Source of the DNA: Patella vulgata
Lineage: Eukaryota; Mollusca; Gastropoda; Patellidae
Assembly (NCBI RefSeq): GCF_932274485.2
Contig: NC_065885.2
Span: 30,641,062-30,705,061, forward strand
Length of the DNA: 64,000 bases
Direction of reading: 5' to 3'
Shown piece by piece: positions 48,479 to 61,877 of the stretch (the stretch's first letter is position 1; every line of letters starts with the position of its first letter). The position numbers were made by a program, and so were the translations under genes. Under the pieces are notes generated by a model. The model searched no databases, was not told the DNA's origin, and worked only from the letters and a program-made list of their open reading frames with translations.

Positions 48479-51400
48479 TTATGAGAAACCATTTCTTTTT
48501 AAAATCCAAATCTTTGGTTCAATTCTTATAGAGATCGGCGGAAAACGACGAGGCATAAAGCTCATTCCAGCAAAACCATGAATGGTTGATTGTAGAGTAT
48601 GTGTCGACTGATAAAGTTTATTATTATTGTAATCTAAATCTGTTGCTGCCAGTAAAAGATGAGTAAATTTATTAACAGCTGGACCAATTGGTGGTAAATC
48701 TTCTGATTTATTATATCTGAAATATAATAAGAAATAGGTTTCAGCAGAAAGATGGAATGTCACCGAAGTGTTGTTAAATCTTCATATGATATATCCATCC
48801 ATAAAGAAAAAGAATAACTAGTTTTAAAGTTCATAAAATCTTGCACAAGGATTTGAGTTCTAGGATACAATTAAACCTAAACTAAGATGTGAAATTTTGC
48901 AACTGCAAAACTAGAACATTTTGCATGTACCGGGACTGCACGTATTTAAGCCCACCCGTTATTTAGCCCATGGGCTTAATAACGGGCAAAAAAAAAACGT
49001 TTTTAAGCCCACGTGGGCGTAAATTAGATTATTGAATTAGAGTGGTCTCCCTTAACGGATGTTTGCTGAAACGTGCTATCCATGGAAAATCTCAGTCAGT
49101 TTTATATGCTAAGTGCTGTTAGGGGCGTAAATTAGATTATTGAATTAGAGTGGTCTCCCTTAACGTATGCAGATCAATCAACACTCATTATTTTTGTCCC
49201 TTTGTCTAGATAGCATTTCAGTGCATATAGCCCATTTGATATATATATATATATAGAGAGAAATAGGGTTTAACGTCCACTCAACACAAACTAGGTCATT
49301 TCGGGACTAACATATGGTTTAATTTTATTTCAATAATTGGCTTGCACGTAGGGGTCTTTAGCAGTGGGAGGAAACCAGAGGACCCGGAGAAAACCCACGA
49401 GGTTGGACAGACGACCCTACTCCTTGTCGCGTACAACCGGGGATTCGAAACCACGCCAGTTGACTCAATGACAGGCCTTATGATACAGACCCCACCCCCC
49501 CATTTGATATAGGGTTTCCCTTCATAACTTTGCTATGGATAGGCCAAATTTTACTTGTTATGATGTACTATCATATAAAAATCTATTCAACAAAATATAC
49601 GATAACATGAAGCAGATAAAATAATCCAAGGCTTGTGCAATGTTTCATTTAATGCTAGTGCTAGTCTATAAGTGAGGGTAACCTCTCATTATAACATAAA
49701 ATTATTCTTTAACTGTGGTATATTATGTATATTAATTATGTAGTTTACAATTTATTCAGTACAGTATTTACATGTACATATATTTAACCAATAGTTTTGA
49801 AATTTAAAGCTACTTACACCCAGTTATTGTTGATTTGAGTAAATCTTGTGATTCCTGTCTGTGCACTGAATACATCAATATGGACTTTGATTTTATCTAT
49901 AATCGATAAAAAAAGATATAGATCTTGACTATTAAAATTTTTTTTATTTTTTGAGAATAATTCTCTATTTATGAACATACAACTTCTTACCCATGAATTG
50001 TTGATTAATTTTGATTAAAAACTTATAAATAGTAAAGGTGATTACGATAATCTATATGTTCCATGTTAAACCAATTTTAGTGTCTAGCTGTATACTACAA
50101 ATATTATGCTTACTGTATTGACAATTGTCTTTCAACCATTGCTGTTTTAAAACCTATATTTATATAAAAATTTACCTCTTGAAAAACTAACATTAAAATC
50201 ACAAAATTAAACTTAGAAGTACAGTTTTTAAAATTGAAAACCTTGCATTTTCATTTATAAAAGTGTGACAGTTGAAAGCTGTGAGTATATATACCTGATT
50301 TATTTTCTAGAGTATGTAAAGTATATAAAGAATGACCACCAGGATAATTATGATGTGATATATAGAGAAAACCACTTGTTGCCATAATGTTACCAACTAA
50401 TAAACATATACCAAATAAATACATTATGGACTTCTTTCTTTTTATCCATCTATAATACAACAAATATAATAATTATTACAAGTCCCACTCATGCAATATG
50501 TCTTAACTGAAGCATCAAACTTTATCTGTAATTACATATACATTTCTAATTACTATCATCTTCAATATATTTTGTTTTATATCACTTGAACACTTTATAG
50601 AACAACCATCCCTTTAAAATACATATATATAATTTAGGGCAATAGTAGATCTTTATATATTCTAAAGGAATGGTATATCTAAGATATATTTCTTCATTCG
50701 GAATACATAATATAAGCTAGCTGGCTGCTCTGAATAGGTGTCTTGCGAAGTTATAGGGCACATAAACAATTATACATAAGCCATACAGTTTTATATGGAA
50801 AAAAAAAAATAGACATAGAAACATATACTTACAAATAATGAAGAGCAGCTGCAATTGCAACATTGAACACTGGGAAGGTATAGATGATAAATCGTAATTC
50901 TTTATGTGGTAAAAAGGAATAGAGAAAGATAAAGAGAATGGCTGGATAGATTAAATATCGTGTTCTTCTATCTATTAAAGCACCAAAAGGTACCAATACA
51001 AAGGTGACAGATAAAGCTCGTAACAGTGCTGAATAAAAATACCATAAAAATGGTTGAGTCTATATTAAGATTAAGGACTAATAATATTACAATGATCAAC
51101 CATGATACTAAATACAAACATCATGATCTACTGTTAGCTATATGAACTTGCTACAGGGCAACCTACAGGGTCCCCTCAGATGAAACTTGCAGTATCAAGT
51201 GTTCCAGAAAGAGATATGCATGCACTGTTCAAACAGCTATAAATGGCAGAATAAAAAAAAATGACTTAGGAATATGTAGCTACAATTATTGTACAATATA
51301 ACGCAGCACTTATAACATTCAGCCAGCAGGACTTTCAAAAACTGATGATTGAAGTATTTGTGATAAAAGATTGATATTTTTGACTATCTAAAATACAGAG

Positions 51401-54400
51401 AAAACATAGTCAGGGGATTGGCAAGTCTAATATGCTCACCAGCAGCAAAGTCATCAGAGAGAGAGTGAGAAATGGGGTTTAACGTCCACTTGACACAAAC
51501 TTTGTCATTTTGGGACTAACACATGATTCACTTTTATTTCAATAATTCGCTCGCTTGTAAGGGTCTTTAGCAGTGGGAGGAAACCGGAGGACCCGGAGAA
51601 GACCCACGAAGTTGGACAGGCAACCCTACTCCTTGTCACGTACAACCGGGGAATCGAAACCATCCCGGTTGACTCAATGACAGACAGTATGATACAGCGC
51701 GCATGTGTTCTAACCATTCAGCCATCCAACCCCCCTGTGCTAGCTCTAATACCCATGTCAACAAATCCTGCACTGCAAGTATAAAAACACAAGCTTTAAC
51801 AAACAAAATGTTATGATCTGAAAATCAATAGGGTTCTTCTATATTTCAAAAAATCTGTCAAGAACTCTGACCTGTATCACATTCACAAGCTGTTGCCAGA
51901 CAACAAAACATACGCCCACACTGAGCAGCTAAGTCGTCTGGGGGGTCAACAAATATTGTCCCATATTTTTTCTTTTGTCAGAACATTTACAACACATGAA
52001 AATCTGATTACAGGAATGTGGACATATATTGCAGCTGTACCGATGCTCTTGTTTCTTTTGTCAGTAATGAGATCACATGAAAATCTGATTACAAGTAATA
52101 ACCCATGAAGTTATTATCAGAAAATATTAGAATTTGTTTCGATTGTTTGTCTCATGGCATGACCTTAAACAATTTATATTAACTTTGGCCTCTAGAGCGT
52201 CCACAAGAGTTTTCAAAGTGATCAAGGATCTTAACTCTGGCAGTTGAAAATGAATAGGATTTTTTGTCTCATGATCTTAAACACTGTGAATAAGTTTAAA
52301 GTCAATCAGATTTTAACTTTAGCCTCAAGAGCTTCTACAAGATTTTTCAAAGAGGTCAAGGGCCATAACTCTGGCAGTAATTATTGGAAATGGTTAAAAA
52401 TGAAAAGGCTTCTGCGTCTCATGATCTAAAACACTGTGTACAAATTTAAAGTCAATCGGATATTAAATTTAGCCTCTAGAGCTTCAACAAGATATTTCAA
52501 AGAGATCAAGGGCCATAACCCTGGCCGTATTGATCAGAAATCGCTGAAAATCATTAGGCTTCTTCGTCTCGTGGCGGGTGTGTGTGTTTAGCAAGAATTT
52601 GACTGACTGATGTACATGCCCCTAATATGAGTGATGCAGTCAGGAGTTGAGTACCTCTGCTGCGAGTTTTTTAGGGGACCCGGGGCATGCCCCTCCCCCC
52701 TTGAAGATTTTTGGGGTAATCTATGGGGAAGATTTTTACAGAATTCTGATGGTCAGAAAACACTTATAACATGAGTAAAATAAGATTTAATGTTTCTACT
52801 GGGATCTTAAGTTCAGTATAATTTAAAGATTTTTTACATGTTTCTGAAACAATCTTACGCCTTAAGATAAAACTATGCTTCCAATAACTTCTTATCAACT
52901 ATCCACTAATATAATTCGTATGACAATCAAGAATATATTTGAAATATCAAAATCTTCGTAACAACCTCTCTCAATTGCTTAGACCAACATACTCATAACA
53001 AAATAAGAGGAAATTTTTTTTCCCCCAAACATTACAAGTTGACTAGGTTATCTTATACTACACTTTTACAATTAAGGTGTACGGATTCACACAAATACAT
53101 ATATTAAGAAAGAGTTCGCGAGAGAATCATGCAAAATTTAAAAAAAACGGCACAAGCGGAGTCGGGCGATTTTGACCAAACTTTGCAGATTTGGTCATTG
53201 GGTACCCTGTATACCCCACATGAAATATAAGGGTCACCAACCTTGTAGTTACAGAGAACCAGCTATGGCCATTTTAGAGTTAAAAACCCGTCATTTCAAA
53301 TATTTCCCATACATTGTCTATTGATTTTTTTTTTTTTAATTATCTTTTTTATGAATGATCATGTGTACTACTTCAATATATATTAAATTTTTCCGAAAAC
53401 ATTTGAGGCTATGAGGAATTTATTTTGAGACGTAGTTTTTGCTATATGCTAAAACATATAAATTTCATGATGCTATATCTTACCCACTGCGGGGCTGAGG
53501 ACAATTCTATTAATAATGGAAGTTGAGGACTACTAATACTAATATTTCGTTTTGACAAAATGACTGGCACGGATTTCTTTCATATTAAATTTGATGGTCG
53601 AACTTGAAGAAATTGACTTAATTTTTTACATCATTTTTCCAATAAAATCATTCATTGCCTGGATTATTAGGCCTGATAATGCCCCATGCAACCGCCTTCC
53701 AGCAACTCTGTGTAGGGCCGGTTTAGATGATTCGGAATTCCACAAGGATCAGTCCTTGGACCTGTCCTTTCTGTAATGTATACAAAGAATTTGGGACAAC
53801 TAATCGATAATCATGGTTTCTAGGACGACATTCTTATGCAGATGATACACACCTGATCGCAAGTTATTCCCTTTCAAAAACTGTTTCATTCCCTAATTAT
53901 TCTGACATCAAATTGTGTACACATGACATTAAAGATAGGATGACAAGAAATATGTTGAAATTAAATTTAATTGAATTAAGTAAATCAGAATGTATTTTAT
54001 GTGGTCAAATACACATCTGAAAAATACAAGTTCAAATGATGTGGTTATACGAGATGCAATATTTTTACCATGAGACACTGTGAAGAGGTTAAGTGTCCTC
54101 TTGGGGTCCAATTTGAGCATGGACAGTCACATTAGTGAAATTTGTCGAAACTGTTATCTTTGGTCCAGGAACTTTAATAGCCAGGAAGCAGCTGCTACAC
54201 TTATATGTTCTTTGGTATTCCCAAAGATTGACCACTGTAACAGCGTTTGTTAGTAGAAACATCTAGTGCCAATATTAAAAAAAATCAACTTGTAGAAAAT
54301 ACCGCAGCTCAAATTCTTACCAGATCATCAAAACACTCTCATATTACTCCTGTTCTGAGTTCAATCTATTGGCTGCCAATCATCTTCAAAAGTCTGTCTT

Positions 54401-55850
54401 TGACGTATCAGTATGTGAATCATTCACAGTGAATGGCTTAGCTCAAATATACTTAGCTAACTTTATGCACATACAAGTTCCCTCGAGTAACCTCCGGCCG
54501 AACACACATTCATCAGTTTTGTTGCTCAAGGTGAAAATTAATATCATTTTGATACGGATCGTGCTCAGTGAAAGCGCCTAAACTGCGTAACAATCTTCCA
54601 GAGATCATTAAATCATCTCAAACCCTTTCTTGTTTTACAGCAAGACTTATCAAGATTAATTAAATTAATTTAATTGTATGCGCAGTGGACATGCTTCTGT
54701 ACATGGAGTAGGTGCGCTATATAAATGTACATATTAATATTATTATTATTAGTCAGGCCGAAGTTAGATTTGCACTCCAGCATCCAAGATGGCGGATGAA
54801 ATCAGCTGTTCATTTTCCCGTCTTTTGCACAAATAAAATGCGGTTTAGTAGCCAGTTATCCGAAAGAAACTATAATAGCATATTCCTGAAGCAATAGCCA
54901 GAGAAATGCCGCTCTGGCCATTGCTGGATTGACTTCTGATACTTACGGTTTTGGGGGAGTGTGTCTATTCTTCCCGTTCAATCAAATCGCTCCTAAGTAA
55001 AGTCTTTCATTTAATCTGGGGTCTTCCCTAAAACTTTGGACAGTGATTTAAGGTATTAAAAAAGGTGTAAAAGTATTGTTCGTCTCCAAACAGTATTGTT
55101 TACATTATAGCCATGTTGATAACCTCGTTTTTCACGCAATTAGTTTTTCTGCAATATTCTGCTATGCACTGGTTAATTGGGCGTAATAAATTTCGTGAAT
55201 CATGACGTAACGTTATGTTAACATATTTGAAACTGTTTAAACCAGAATGATATTGTTACGCAGTTAGGTATTGGTTGTTAATCGCACTATTGACGAGTCA
55301 TAATTTGGAACAGAAATTTGCTTTCATTACGGCAGTGTTGAGTGGGATTAGGTCTAATCAAATTAAACACTGCAGGGAGTATGCTAAAATAGTGACCTTA
55401 CGCTCATATACAATTTGTTTTTTGTCTTTTTGAAATATCGCTTGATTCGTTTATGAAGTATAGACAGATGTATATGACTAGTACGCTATTTAGTTTTTAC
55501 GATTTGCTGTTGAAAAATTCATCATCCTTCTACTAGATCATGAGGTTATATTGCCGAATTAATAAAATGTTGACAAATAGTCTAAAGGGATTAATTGTAT
55601 TTACCAAGAGCTACACTTTTGGCATTTACAGTAAATTAAGCTTTTCAAACTTCATCGTTTGAAAATTTTAACGGTGTAATTGTGAGCTCAGTTTTCGTGA
55701 TAAGATACTTATTGGATAGATAGATAGATAGATAAATTTTAACGGTGTAATTGTGAGCTCAGTTTTCGTGATTAGATACTTATTGGATGGATGGATGGAT
55801 GGATGGATGGATAGATAGATATATAGAAAGATAGATAGATAGAGAGATAG

Positions 55851-55900
<50 letters not shown>

Positions 55901-58900
55901 TAATAAGTATTTGTAGTTTTGATAATGGAACATTTTTTAAACTTGAATTTTTTGATGAAAGTATATAATCTGCGTTTATATTTATTTGTTTATTTCTATT
56001 TTTATTATGGCTTGCTCTTAATGGAACTGGAAACCACTTTAATTTAGTTTCAGGTGCCATGTTACACTTTTCAGTGTGTAAATAAAGCGGTTTATTTTTC
56101 GTCATTTTTGTTGAAAATCGTTATTTTTGTACAAAAATGGAAATTATTTACTACTAAACGGGTCGAGTGCTACCCAATTTTTTTCTTGATCTTAATACTA
56201 TAGATCATTGCCTTTTCAGTCAGCATTCCAAAAAAATACTTAAACCCGCAGTGGGTGAGATATAGATAGAATAAAATGACATACCTAAATTGAGCTATTT
56301 TTGTACCTTGCAGCAATAAGTCCCTATACCAAAAACCGTGCCATGAAAATCCATCAAACTTTCAGAATGTATACTCACTAACCATATCTAATACGCTATA
56401 AAGTTTCAATAATCTACTCGCCGTAGTTTAGTTGTACAAAATTATTGAAAAGTGGCCTGAAAATGATGATTTTTTGGCTTTTTTCGGTCTTAAAATTTCA
56501 AATTTTTTTCTACGCTCTAAAAATGGTTCGATTGATCTAAAATTGTGGCAGTGGGGTTTGGAGGGGTTACCCATCATATATAAAAAAAATGGTGAAAATC
56601 GGTCACCCATCATGTGCCGGTCCCTGCATGGTTCTCTCGCAAACGCATTCTTAAGTATTTGGGATTATCCCCTTTTATTTTGGAATTGTTTGTTTACCTC
56701 ATTAATGCATTTAGTCTGAGACTGACTGCAGTGAGCACTTATTTTTGAGACCGACTATTTTTTTTTTTCCCCTCGACCGACTACTTTTTTTGCTCGGGGT
56801 GCTGGAGGTGTTGGGGGAGGGGGGAGGGCACATTTACACCCCTGAAAGTCTGTTAAGAAATTTGTCCAGGTGGTAACAATAATATACAAAGGATACACCC
56901 CAGTTTGAGGATTTATTTAGAATAATATTATACCACCACACTTCTCCTTCTGGCCACAACCATCTTCTCCAGAACCAAGAATCAACTAAAACAGTTAATC
57001 CTGTAGAAAAAAACAAAAACATGATAATAGAATACTTTATTAGACTTTGGTCTGTGAAGAAAAATTCAAACTAAATTTAATCTACATTGTTCCTCCTGAA
57101 ATTGGCACAGGTATAGTGGCATATTTGTAATATGAATTTGTTCTTTTTTTTCATAACAAAAATTGTCAAAGTAAAATGTATTTTCACATCCACTTCTGAC
57201 TTACATCAGGCTACAAAATACACCCATAATGCTAATTTATGATACACAATCAATATTCGTAAAATACTTACCTAAAAGAATTACTGCTGCTAGTAGAGAA
57301 TGAGCTATTAGGTGAGCCAGATATAACCACTTGAATTTTCTTAAGATGATACCTGTCATGAACAAGGGAGCCAAGAACAAAAACAGTTCTGAACGATAAA
57401 TTATAATTGATGCACCTGACAGCCATATAAACAAAACATCTTGTTCACGTAACCAGGCAGACAGAGCAAACAAAACTGAAATAAAAACCGAAACATGATT
57501 AAAAATCTGTTACATATAGTTGTTTTTATACAGTAAATGGTTAAATTTTGATCAGATATAAATATATATATATATAATATATATATATTGTGCTACATAT
57601 AATATTTCTTTGAGAAGGACTTCCATTTAGCTTGACGCTCAAATCTATTTTCTCATTTAAAAATGTTTTCATTTGCCGGAAGTGGGCAGGCAAACAGTTT
57701 GGGTGTTTAATCATGGTGTATTTAAAACTGATCTCATAATTTTCTACCCCCCCCCCTTCCCCAAATTGGAAATTATGTGATGATGTACCTGATAAAATCT
57801 GCTTCTGTTGTATACAAATAGGTATTACACTTACAGATTATGTTAAATGTACTTTTTCTAAAAATTGAAACTCAATTGAGTTCCTTCGTATTGGAGTTGA
57901 TAATAATATTATTAATGATATGTGTTTCTGATGGATTAGATATTGGCACATACATAAACTTGTTAAATTTTTAACAGATTGGGTGCATTCCATTTTTGAT
58001 TACCGTATTTTTCGGTGTATAAGGCGCACTTTTTTTACCAGGTATTTTATTTTCTAGAGGGGGTGCGCCTTATACATAGTATTAAGCAAATCTTGGCTTT
58101 TCTGTGTGTCAACATCGAGGTCTGAAGTTGATCATATCGACAACAGCAATAAAGATGGCGGCCATTTCCCATACCGATATCCCGTATACCGTTAGTCATA
58201 GACGACAGTGGCAACAATATGGGTCAATAGCAGTTTAGTGTTATTAAAATATCTGCAAAGATATCGTAAATAATTAGATGACATATTTTTCTGCTATTCC
58301 GACATTCCGATGTCGTCTTTTCTCATGCAATAAATATGGCGGCCATTTAAGATACGGTATCGGCTTTTCCGTATACCGTTAGTCATATTTCTATTATTCC
58401 GGCTTTTCCGTATACCGTTAGTCATAAACGACAGTGCTAACAATATCTGCAAAAATCTCGTTAATATTTCTATTATTCCTGCGTATTTGATGACATATAT
58501 TTCTGCTAATCCGTTTACCGGTACAGTTAGCCACTGTCGGCAATCCAAACAGTGTGTCGTCAACGGTGATATCAGTCAAGTTGACGAAAAGGCGGGGCTT
58601 TCGACAGACAAAGAGTTTTCATTGGCTATTAGAAGGGTAATTTCCATTGAGCACACGCTCATTATACCATAGGCTATGGGTATTGTCTGTTACAATGACA
58701 GCGTGTTTTCTTTGAGCAAGACTGTCTTTTAGTAACCGTTTTAAGTTACCGACGGTTTTCATTCAACATGGATTCAGTGATTGGCCCATTGTTATAATTT
58801 ACCGGTATAGTTAATTATCTACCAGTGAGTTGTTATCGTTTTCTTTATGAAGTCGTTTGTAGTTGACAAAATCATTGTTTCTTTGATTGGTATTAAAAAT

Positions 58901-61877
58901 GCTATTGTATTATTTTACCGGTATAGTTAATTATCTACCAGTGAGTTGTTACCGTTTTCTTTATGAAGTTGTTTGTAGTTGACAAAATCATTGTTTTTTT
59001 GATTGGTATTAAAAATGCTATTGTATTATTTTACTGATAGATCTAAATGACTACAATCTGGGTATTGTCATGACGCGTGGAGTGGGCGGGGCAACAGACG
59101 CTATCGTTTGATTGTCAGTTGTTTGCATAACTTGGAGTAAACTGGAATTGTTGTTTCTCTTTTACCGGTAGTCTGGATTTAAGTTGTGAGTAACTGATCA
59201 TGATATATTATTTCTACAGGTATTATTTAATTTGTTTATCATCAAAACCGATTCATTTATCACAGACAATTACTCACGAATTTAACACGATGTAATAGAC
59301 GGCCATGTTTGTTGTGTTGCGGGACTTGAATGACAATTTCACTACCGTACGAGCAACAGAATTACAGCTGAAAGTTATGCAATAATGCAATTGCGTGTTA
59401 TAATTAATATAAACAAATGTAACAAAAGCAATTTATTTCATAAAGAAATATAATTATATAAAGCTTGATACGGCTAAATATCGGTAATTATTATAACTGT
59501 AAACAATAGAGTTTGACCTAGTTACTGGAGATCGCAGGTGGATTTGAGTCACATATGCTATGGCACGAGTTTCACACGCGCTGGGAAAGGGTGCGCCTAA
59601 ACCACGCATATTTTTTTTTTTCCTGAAACACCTCTGCCAAAGTCGCCCTGCGCCTTATCTACGCATGCGCCTTATACACCGAAAAATACGGTATGAGGAA
59701 CTTGATGGAGCTTCTAACTGATCTTTAAATAAATTGGCATAATATCACCCAAGTCTCAAGTAAGGTAACTCCAACCTTTGAAAACATTAGCATCAAACGA
59801 ATACCTTGAAAGGATAAAGATGAATGTGATATTGTACATCTAATATACTTGATAGGGTGACATTTTCTACAGTCTAATACTAACCTAATGCCAGGGCAAA
59901 TACATTAGGTAGTGGTCTTGACATGTAAAATACAAAATGAAATTGAGTTAAACTGCATATTATCAACCATAATTTAACTCCTTTTCCAAACTTTGTACCC
60001 ACAGCTCTTGTAAAGGAAATAAAACCAACAGCTACAACCATACCAAGCCAAAAACGAACTGTAATAAAACCAAGCAATACTGATTATACATAAGACAAAA
60101 AAACAAAAACATTTGTTTCAGGGTGATTGATATCTGACACTTTGGATTGACAACTTAAACATAATTCAACTCATTGTAGATAGGGAAGAGATGTATGCCT
60201 CAGCCATCACTTTAAAGCATATCTCAAGATATGGAGAAAATATTTGGTGGGTTGAACTGGGTTCATAAAAATATTAAATGTTAAATTTATCTGAAACATA
60301 CATTATGCAAGAGCTAAATCTGCCTATTGCATGTCTTTCTTTAGGAATGAAATGTTATCTAAATAATTAGACATTAATTAACTTATCCAGACCATAATCA
60401 ACTCTCGATGTCAACGCTAGCCTGTGATATTTATTGGAGTATGATCCGATTTGCTGCTCAACTTCATTCATGATTTAATCATGAAATGGATAATCAAGAC
60501 TATATTTTTATCATACCAACTTTTGTAATAATGATCAAGGCTAGACCGAAATTTCAATCGCTTAATTCTTGGTTCATAGTGGATCAATTTTCAGCAAATT
60601 GCCTTTATATTATATAGATTTTAACTATTATAGTGAGAACTGCCAGCTCTTTATCTACTCTCCCATAATGTATCTTTAAGTATAGAATTGTCATTTACAT
60701 GGAATCAATGTCAAAGGAGCTTGAGTACACAATCATAAATTTCAGCATATTTATTGGTAGATAAGTCCAAATAGAATTGTGTATTTTTCTGTTTTATTTG
60801 ATCTATAAACACACCTAATTTTCTAATGCCTTCTAGTTAATCTTAGCTAGATGTCTTAAAATAATGTGATTGTGCACAAAATTCATTTTCTATTAAAACA
60901 CATACTACTACTGGTATTTTTCTTGATTGATACCTTTCACCATAATTATGAAAGTTCTATTTTAAAATTCATATTAATGTTTACGAACCATGCGCAAGAG
61001 TGTTGTTTGTGTCCTTGATCATTAACTAACATGTATATAAGTTACTATGGAAAATAGTACCTGTACTCCTTTTTCACAAAATACATATAAAACTTACCTA
61101 TGTATTGACAGAAGAATTTATCTAGGTATAAGTTTTGAGAGAGTGTAACCATTGGAGCTGATAAAAAGGAGATGACTAGTGGTCCGAGAAAACTTCTTGG
61201 AACAACACCAGGGAATTCAAGGTGATCATACTAAAACAACAAACACAAATAAGTCAAAATAAATGTTGAATTAATATGCTGAATACTGTAAACAATAAAT
61301 TAATGGGAGCAGTGAATTAATGCTTGCAAGAAATCAATGTGCTAAAAGCAACCTACATGTATCACCATTTGCATTAATTTCCTTTTCAATACAAGCCTAT
61401 TCTGTAACCAAAAAATATTAAATTAAGTGTAGCTACCAAATAAAATGAATAGATCAGTGATATCTCAAAATACATTTATTACGACCCTCTTCATATCACA
61501 TCAATGCAATGATGCATTAATCTATTGTTTACTGTACACAGGATGGCTAAAACTGCTACATGTATAGTATAAAAGTTCATATTTCAACACATTAGGTAGA
61601 GCTAATACTGGCCTAATTAGATCCAGCATATTAATCTGATAAGGTAGCCGATAATATGGCAAAATCTATGCATGATTGACGAGGTGCAATGCACTATCTG
61701 TCGGGCCAAAAATTGGGACAAATAATATATGTAGCTCACCTGTTCAATATCAAGTTTATGAAAGAGAATGTCATGTATGGCTTGAATATTAAAACTTTCT
61801 TCAACTTTGGTATAAGGACAAATCAGGAGGTGAACAATCATCACACCAATAATACTTAATTCCTCTATAAAAACCAT
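48479..61877 (-). CDS. ALG12: Dolichyl-P-Man:Man7GlcNAc2-PP-dolichol alpha-1,6-mannosyltransferase
   Basis: ER-membrane GT22 enzyme that adds the eighth mannose, from Dol-P-Man, to the lipid-linked N-glycan precursor. Nine minus-strand exons, phases all matching: 61740-61877, 61098-61230, 59885-60058, 57272-57475, 56897-57000, 50833-51059, 50295-50449, 49818-49896 and 48479-48716, giving 483 residues (human 488). The N-terminal block [20 protein letters not shown] is diagnostic. [51 protein letters not shown] and the family motif HKELRF (about residues 303-308) follow in the expected order. Many hydrophobic segments fit a multi-pass GT-C protein. A splice acceptor 11 bases before the ATG (61888) suggests a non-coding first exon upstream. 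Introns are filled with mobile elements, including a 5.8-kb intron between exons 5 and 6. Confidence 0.96.
49015..49166. repeat. Direct duplication of a ~45-base segment
   Basis: GGGCGTAAATTAGATTATTG followed by AATTAGAGTGGTCTCCCTTA and ACG occurs at about 49015-49057 and again from about 49122, separated by about 65 bases, in an ALG12 intron. The upstream flank has a GGGCTTAATAACGGG / AAGCCCACCCGTTATT inverted pair. Confidence 0.75.
49244..49498 (-). mobile_element. SINE family A copy in an ALG12 intron, head shortened
   Basis: Reverse-orientation copy with a TA-expanded tail, the whole body, and an abrupt end at GATACAG followed by C-runs, so most of the A-box side of the head is missing. 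A 13-base duplication CCCATTTGATATA flanks it (49231-49243 and 49499-49511). The head was therefore lost at or after insertion, without loss of the flank. Confidence 0.88.
51457..51735 (-). mobile_element. SINE family A copy in an ALG12 intron
   Basis: Reverse-orientation, near full-length copy from GAGAAATGGGGTTTAACGTC to the head CATTCAGCCATCCAACCCCC. No clear flanking duplication is visible. Confidence 0.9.
52140..52570 (-). repeat. Dispersed repeat units, minus orientation
   Basis: Three tandem units of about 140 bases, each with TCTCATGATCTTAAACACTG-like, TTTAAAGTCAATCGGAT-like, GCCTCTAGAGC and TCAAGGGCCATAAC blocks. They match the 28700-28930 part of the dispersed repeat in reverse. 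The terminal motif is absent. Confidence 0.75.
53640..54750 (+). mobile_element. LINE fragment, CR1/Jockey-like 3' part
   Basis: Plus-strand relic of the RT C-terminal half. Readable blocks include [11 protein letters not shown]-like coding near 53735, [13 protein letters not shown] near 53834, the [14 protein letters not shown] area near 53928, and a 3' end ALYKCTY followed by an ATT-rich tail (54733-54752). Multiple stops and frame changes show it is inactive. Motif style and layout match the LINE at 13650, so the two may be related families. Confidence 0.8.
55664..55903. repeat. GATA/GGAT microsatellite on a ~70-base tandem duplication
   Basis: A segment containing AACGGTGTAATTGTGAGCTC and GATACTTATTGGAT occurs twice in tandem (from about 55669 and 55739). 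The second unit runs into GGAT then GATA arrays reaching about 55899. On the minus strand this makes a long open frame of LSIY repeats, which is a microsatellite artefact. Confidence 0.9.
58003..59691. mobile_element. 1.69-kb non-autonomous DNA element, TATAAGGCGC ends
   Basis: The left end CCGTATTTTTCGGTGTATAA then GGCGCAC is mirrored at the right end as GCGCCTTATACACC then GAAAAATACGG. TA flanks both ends (58001-58002 and 59692-59693), consistent with a TA target duplication. GGTGCGCCTTATACATAG (about 58061) and CGCCTTATCTACGCATGCGC (about 59651) repeat the end motif further in. The interior has short repeats around CCGTATACCGTTAGTCAT and a 116-bp tandem duplication, with no transposase frame. 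TIRs of this kind are widespread in animal genomes; I leave the superfamily open. It lies in ALG12 intron 3. Confidence 0.85.
58801..59032. repeat. 116-bp tandem duplication inside the DNA element
   Basis: Two adjacent 116-base units (58801-58916 and 58917-59032), each beginning ACCGGTATAGTTAATTATCT and ending near TGCTATTGTATTATTTT. They differ at only a few positions, so the duplication is recent relative to the host element. Confidence 0.93.
60294..60679. mobile_element. Non-autonomous inverted-end element (MITE-like), copy 2
   Basis: Second copy of the element at 7533-7923, same orientation, in ALG12 intron 2. It shares AAACATACATTATGCAAGAG at the left, the internal palindrome CATTCATGATTTAATCATGA, and CCCATAATGTATCTTTAA at the right. 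Confidence 0.7.

Larger units (their letters stand above)
53083..56680. mobile_element. Large composite fold-back region with inverted arms
   Basis: The left side holds TTCGCGAGAGAATCATGCA (from about 53114), ACGGCACAAGCGG and, further in, TATATCTTACCCACTGCGGG (about 53473). The right side holds, inverted, TGCATGGTTCTCTCGCAAA (about 56626), a CCGGTCCC/TGTGCCG counterpart, and CCCGCAGTGGGTGAGATATA (about 56246). Spacing is comparable (~360-380 bases) on both sides, so these are diverged inverted arms of about 400 bp. The 2.7-kb interior has a dead LINE fragment and a GATA minisatellite. Precise outer ends and any target duplication are not resolved. Confidence 0.6.

Noticed and set aside
54783-54840. 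AAGATGGCGGATGAAATCAG followed by a short frame [15 protein letters not shown]
   Set aside because: It resembles a YY1-site gene start, but the frame stops after 15 codons without a splice donor and lies inside the composite inverted-repeat region.
55668-56105. Minus-strand open frame of 145 residues with LSIYLSIY repeats
   Set aside because: It is translation through the GATA microsatellite and the flanking tandem duplication; no start context or domain is present.
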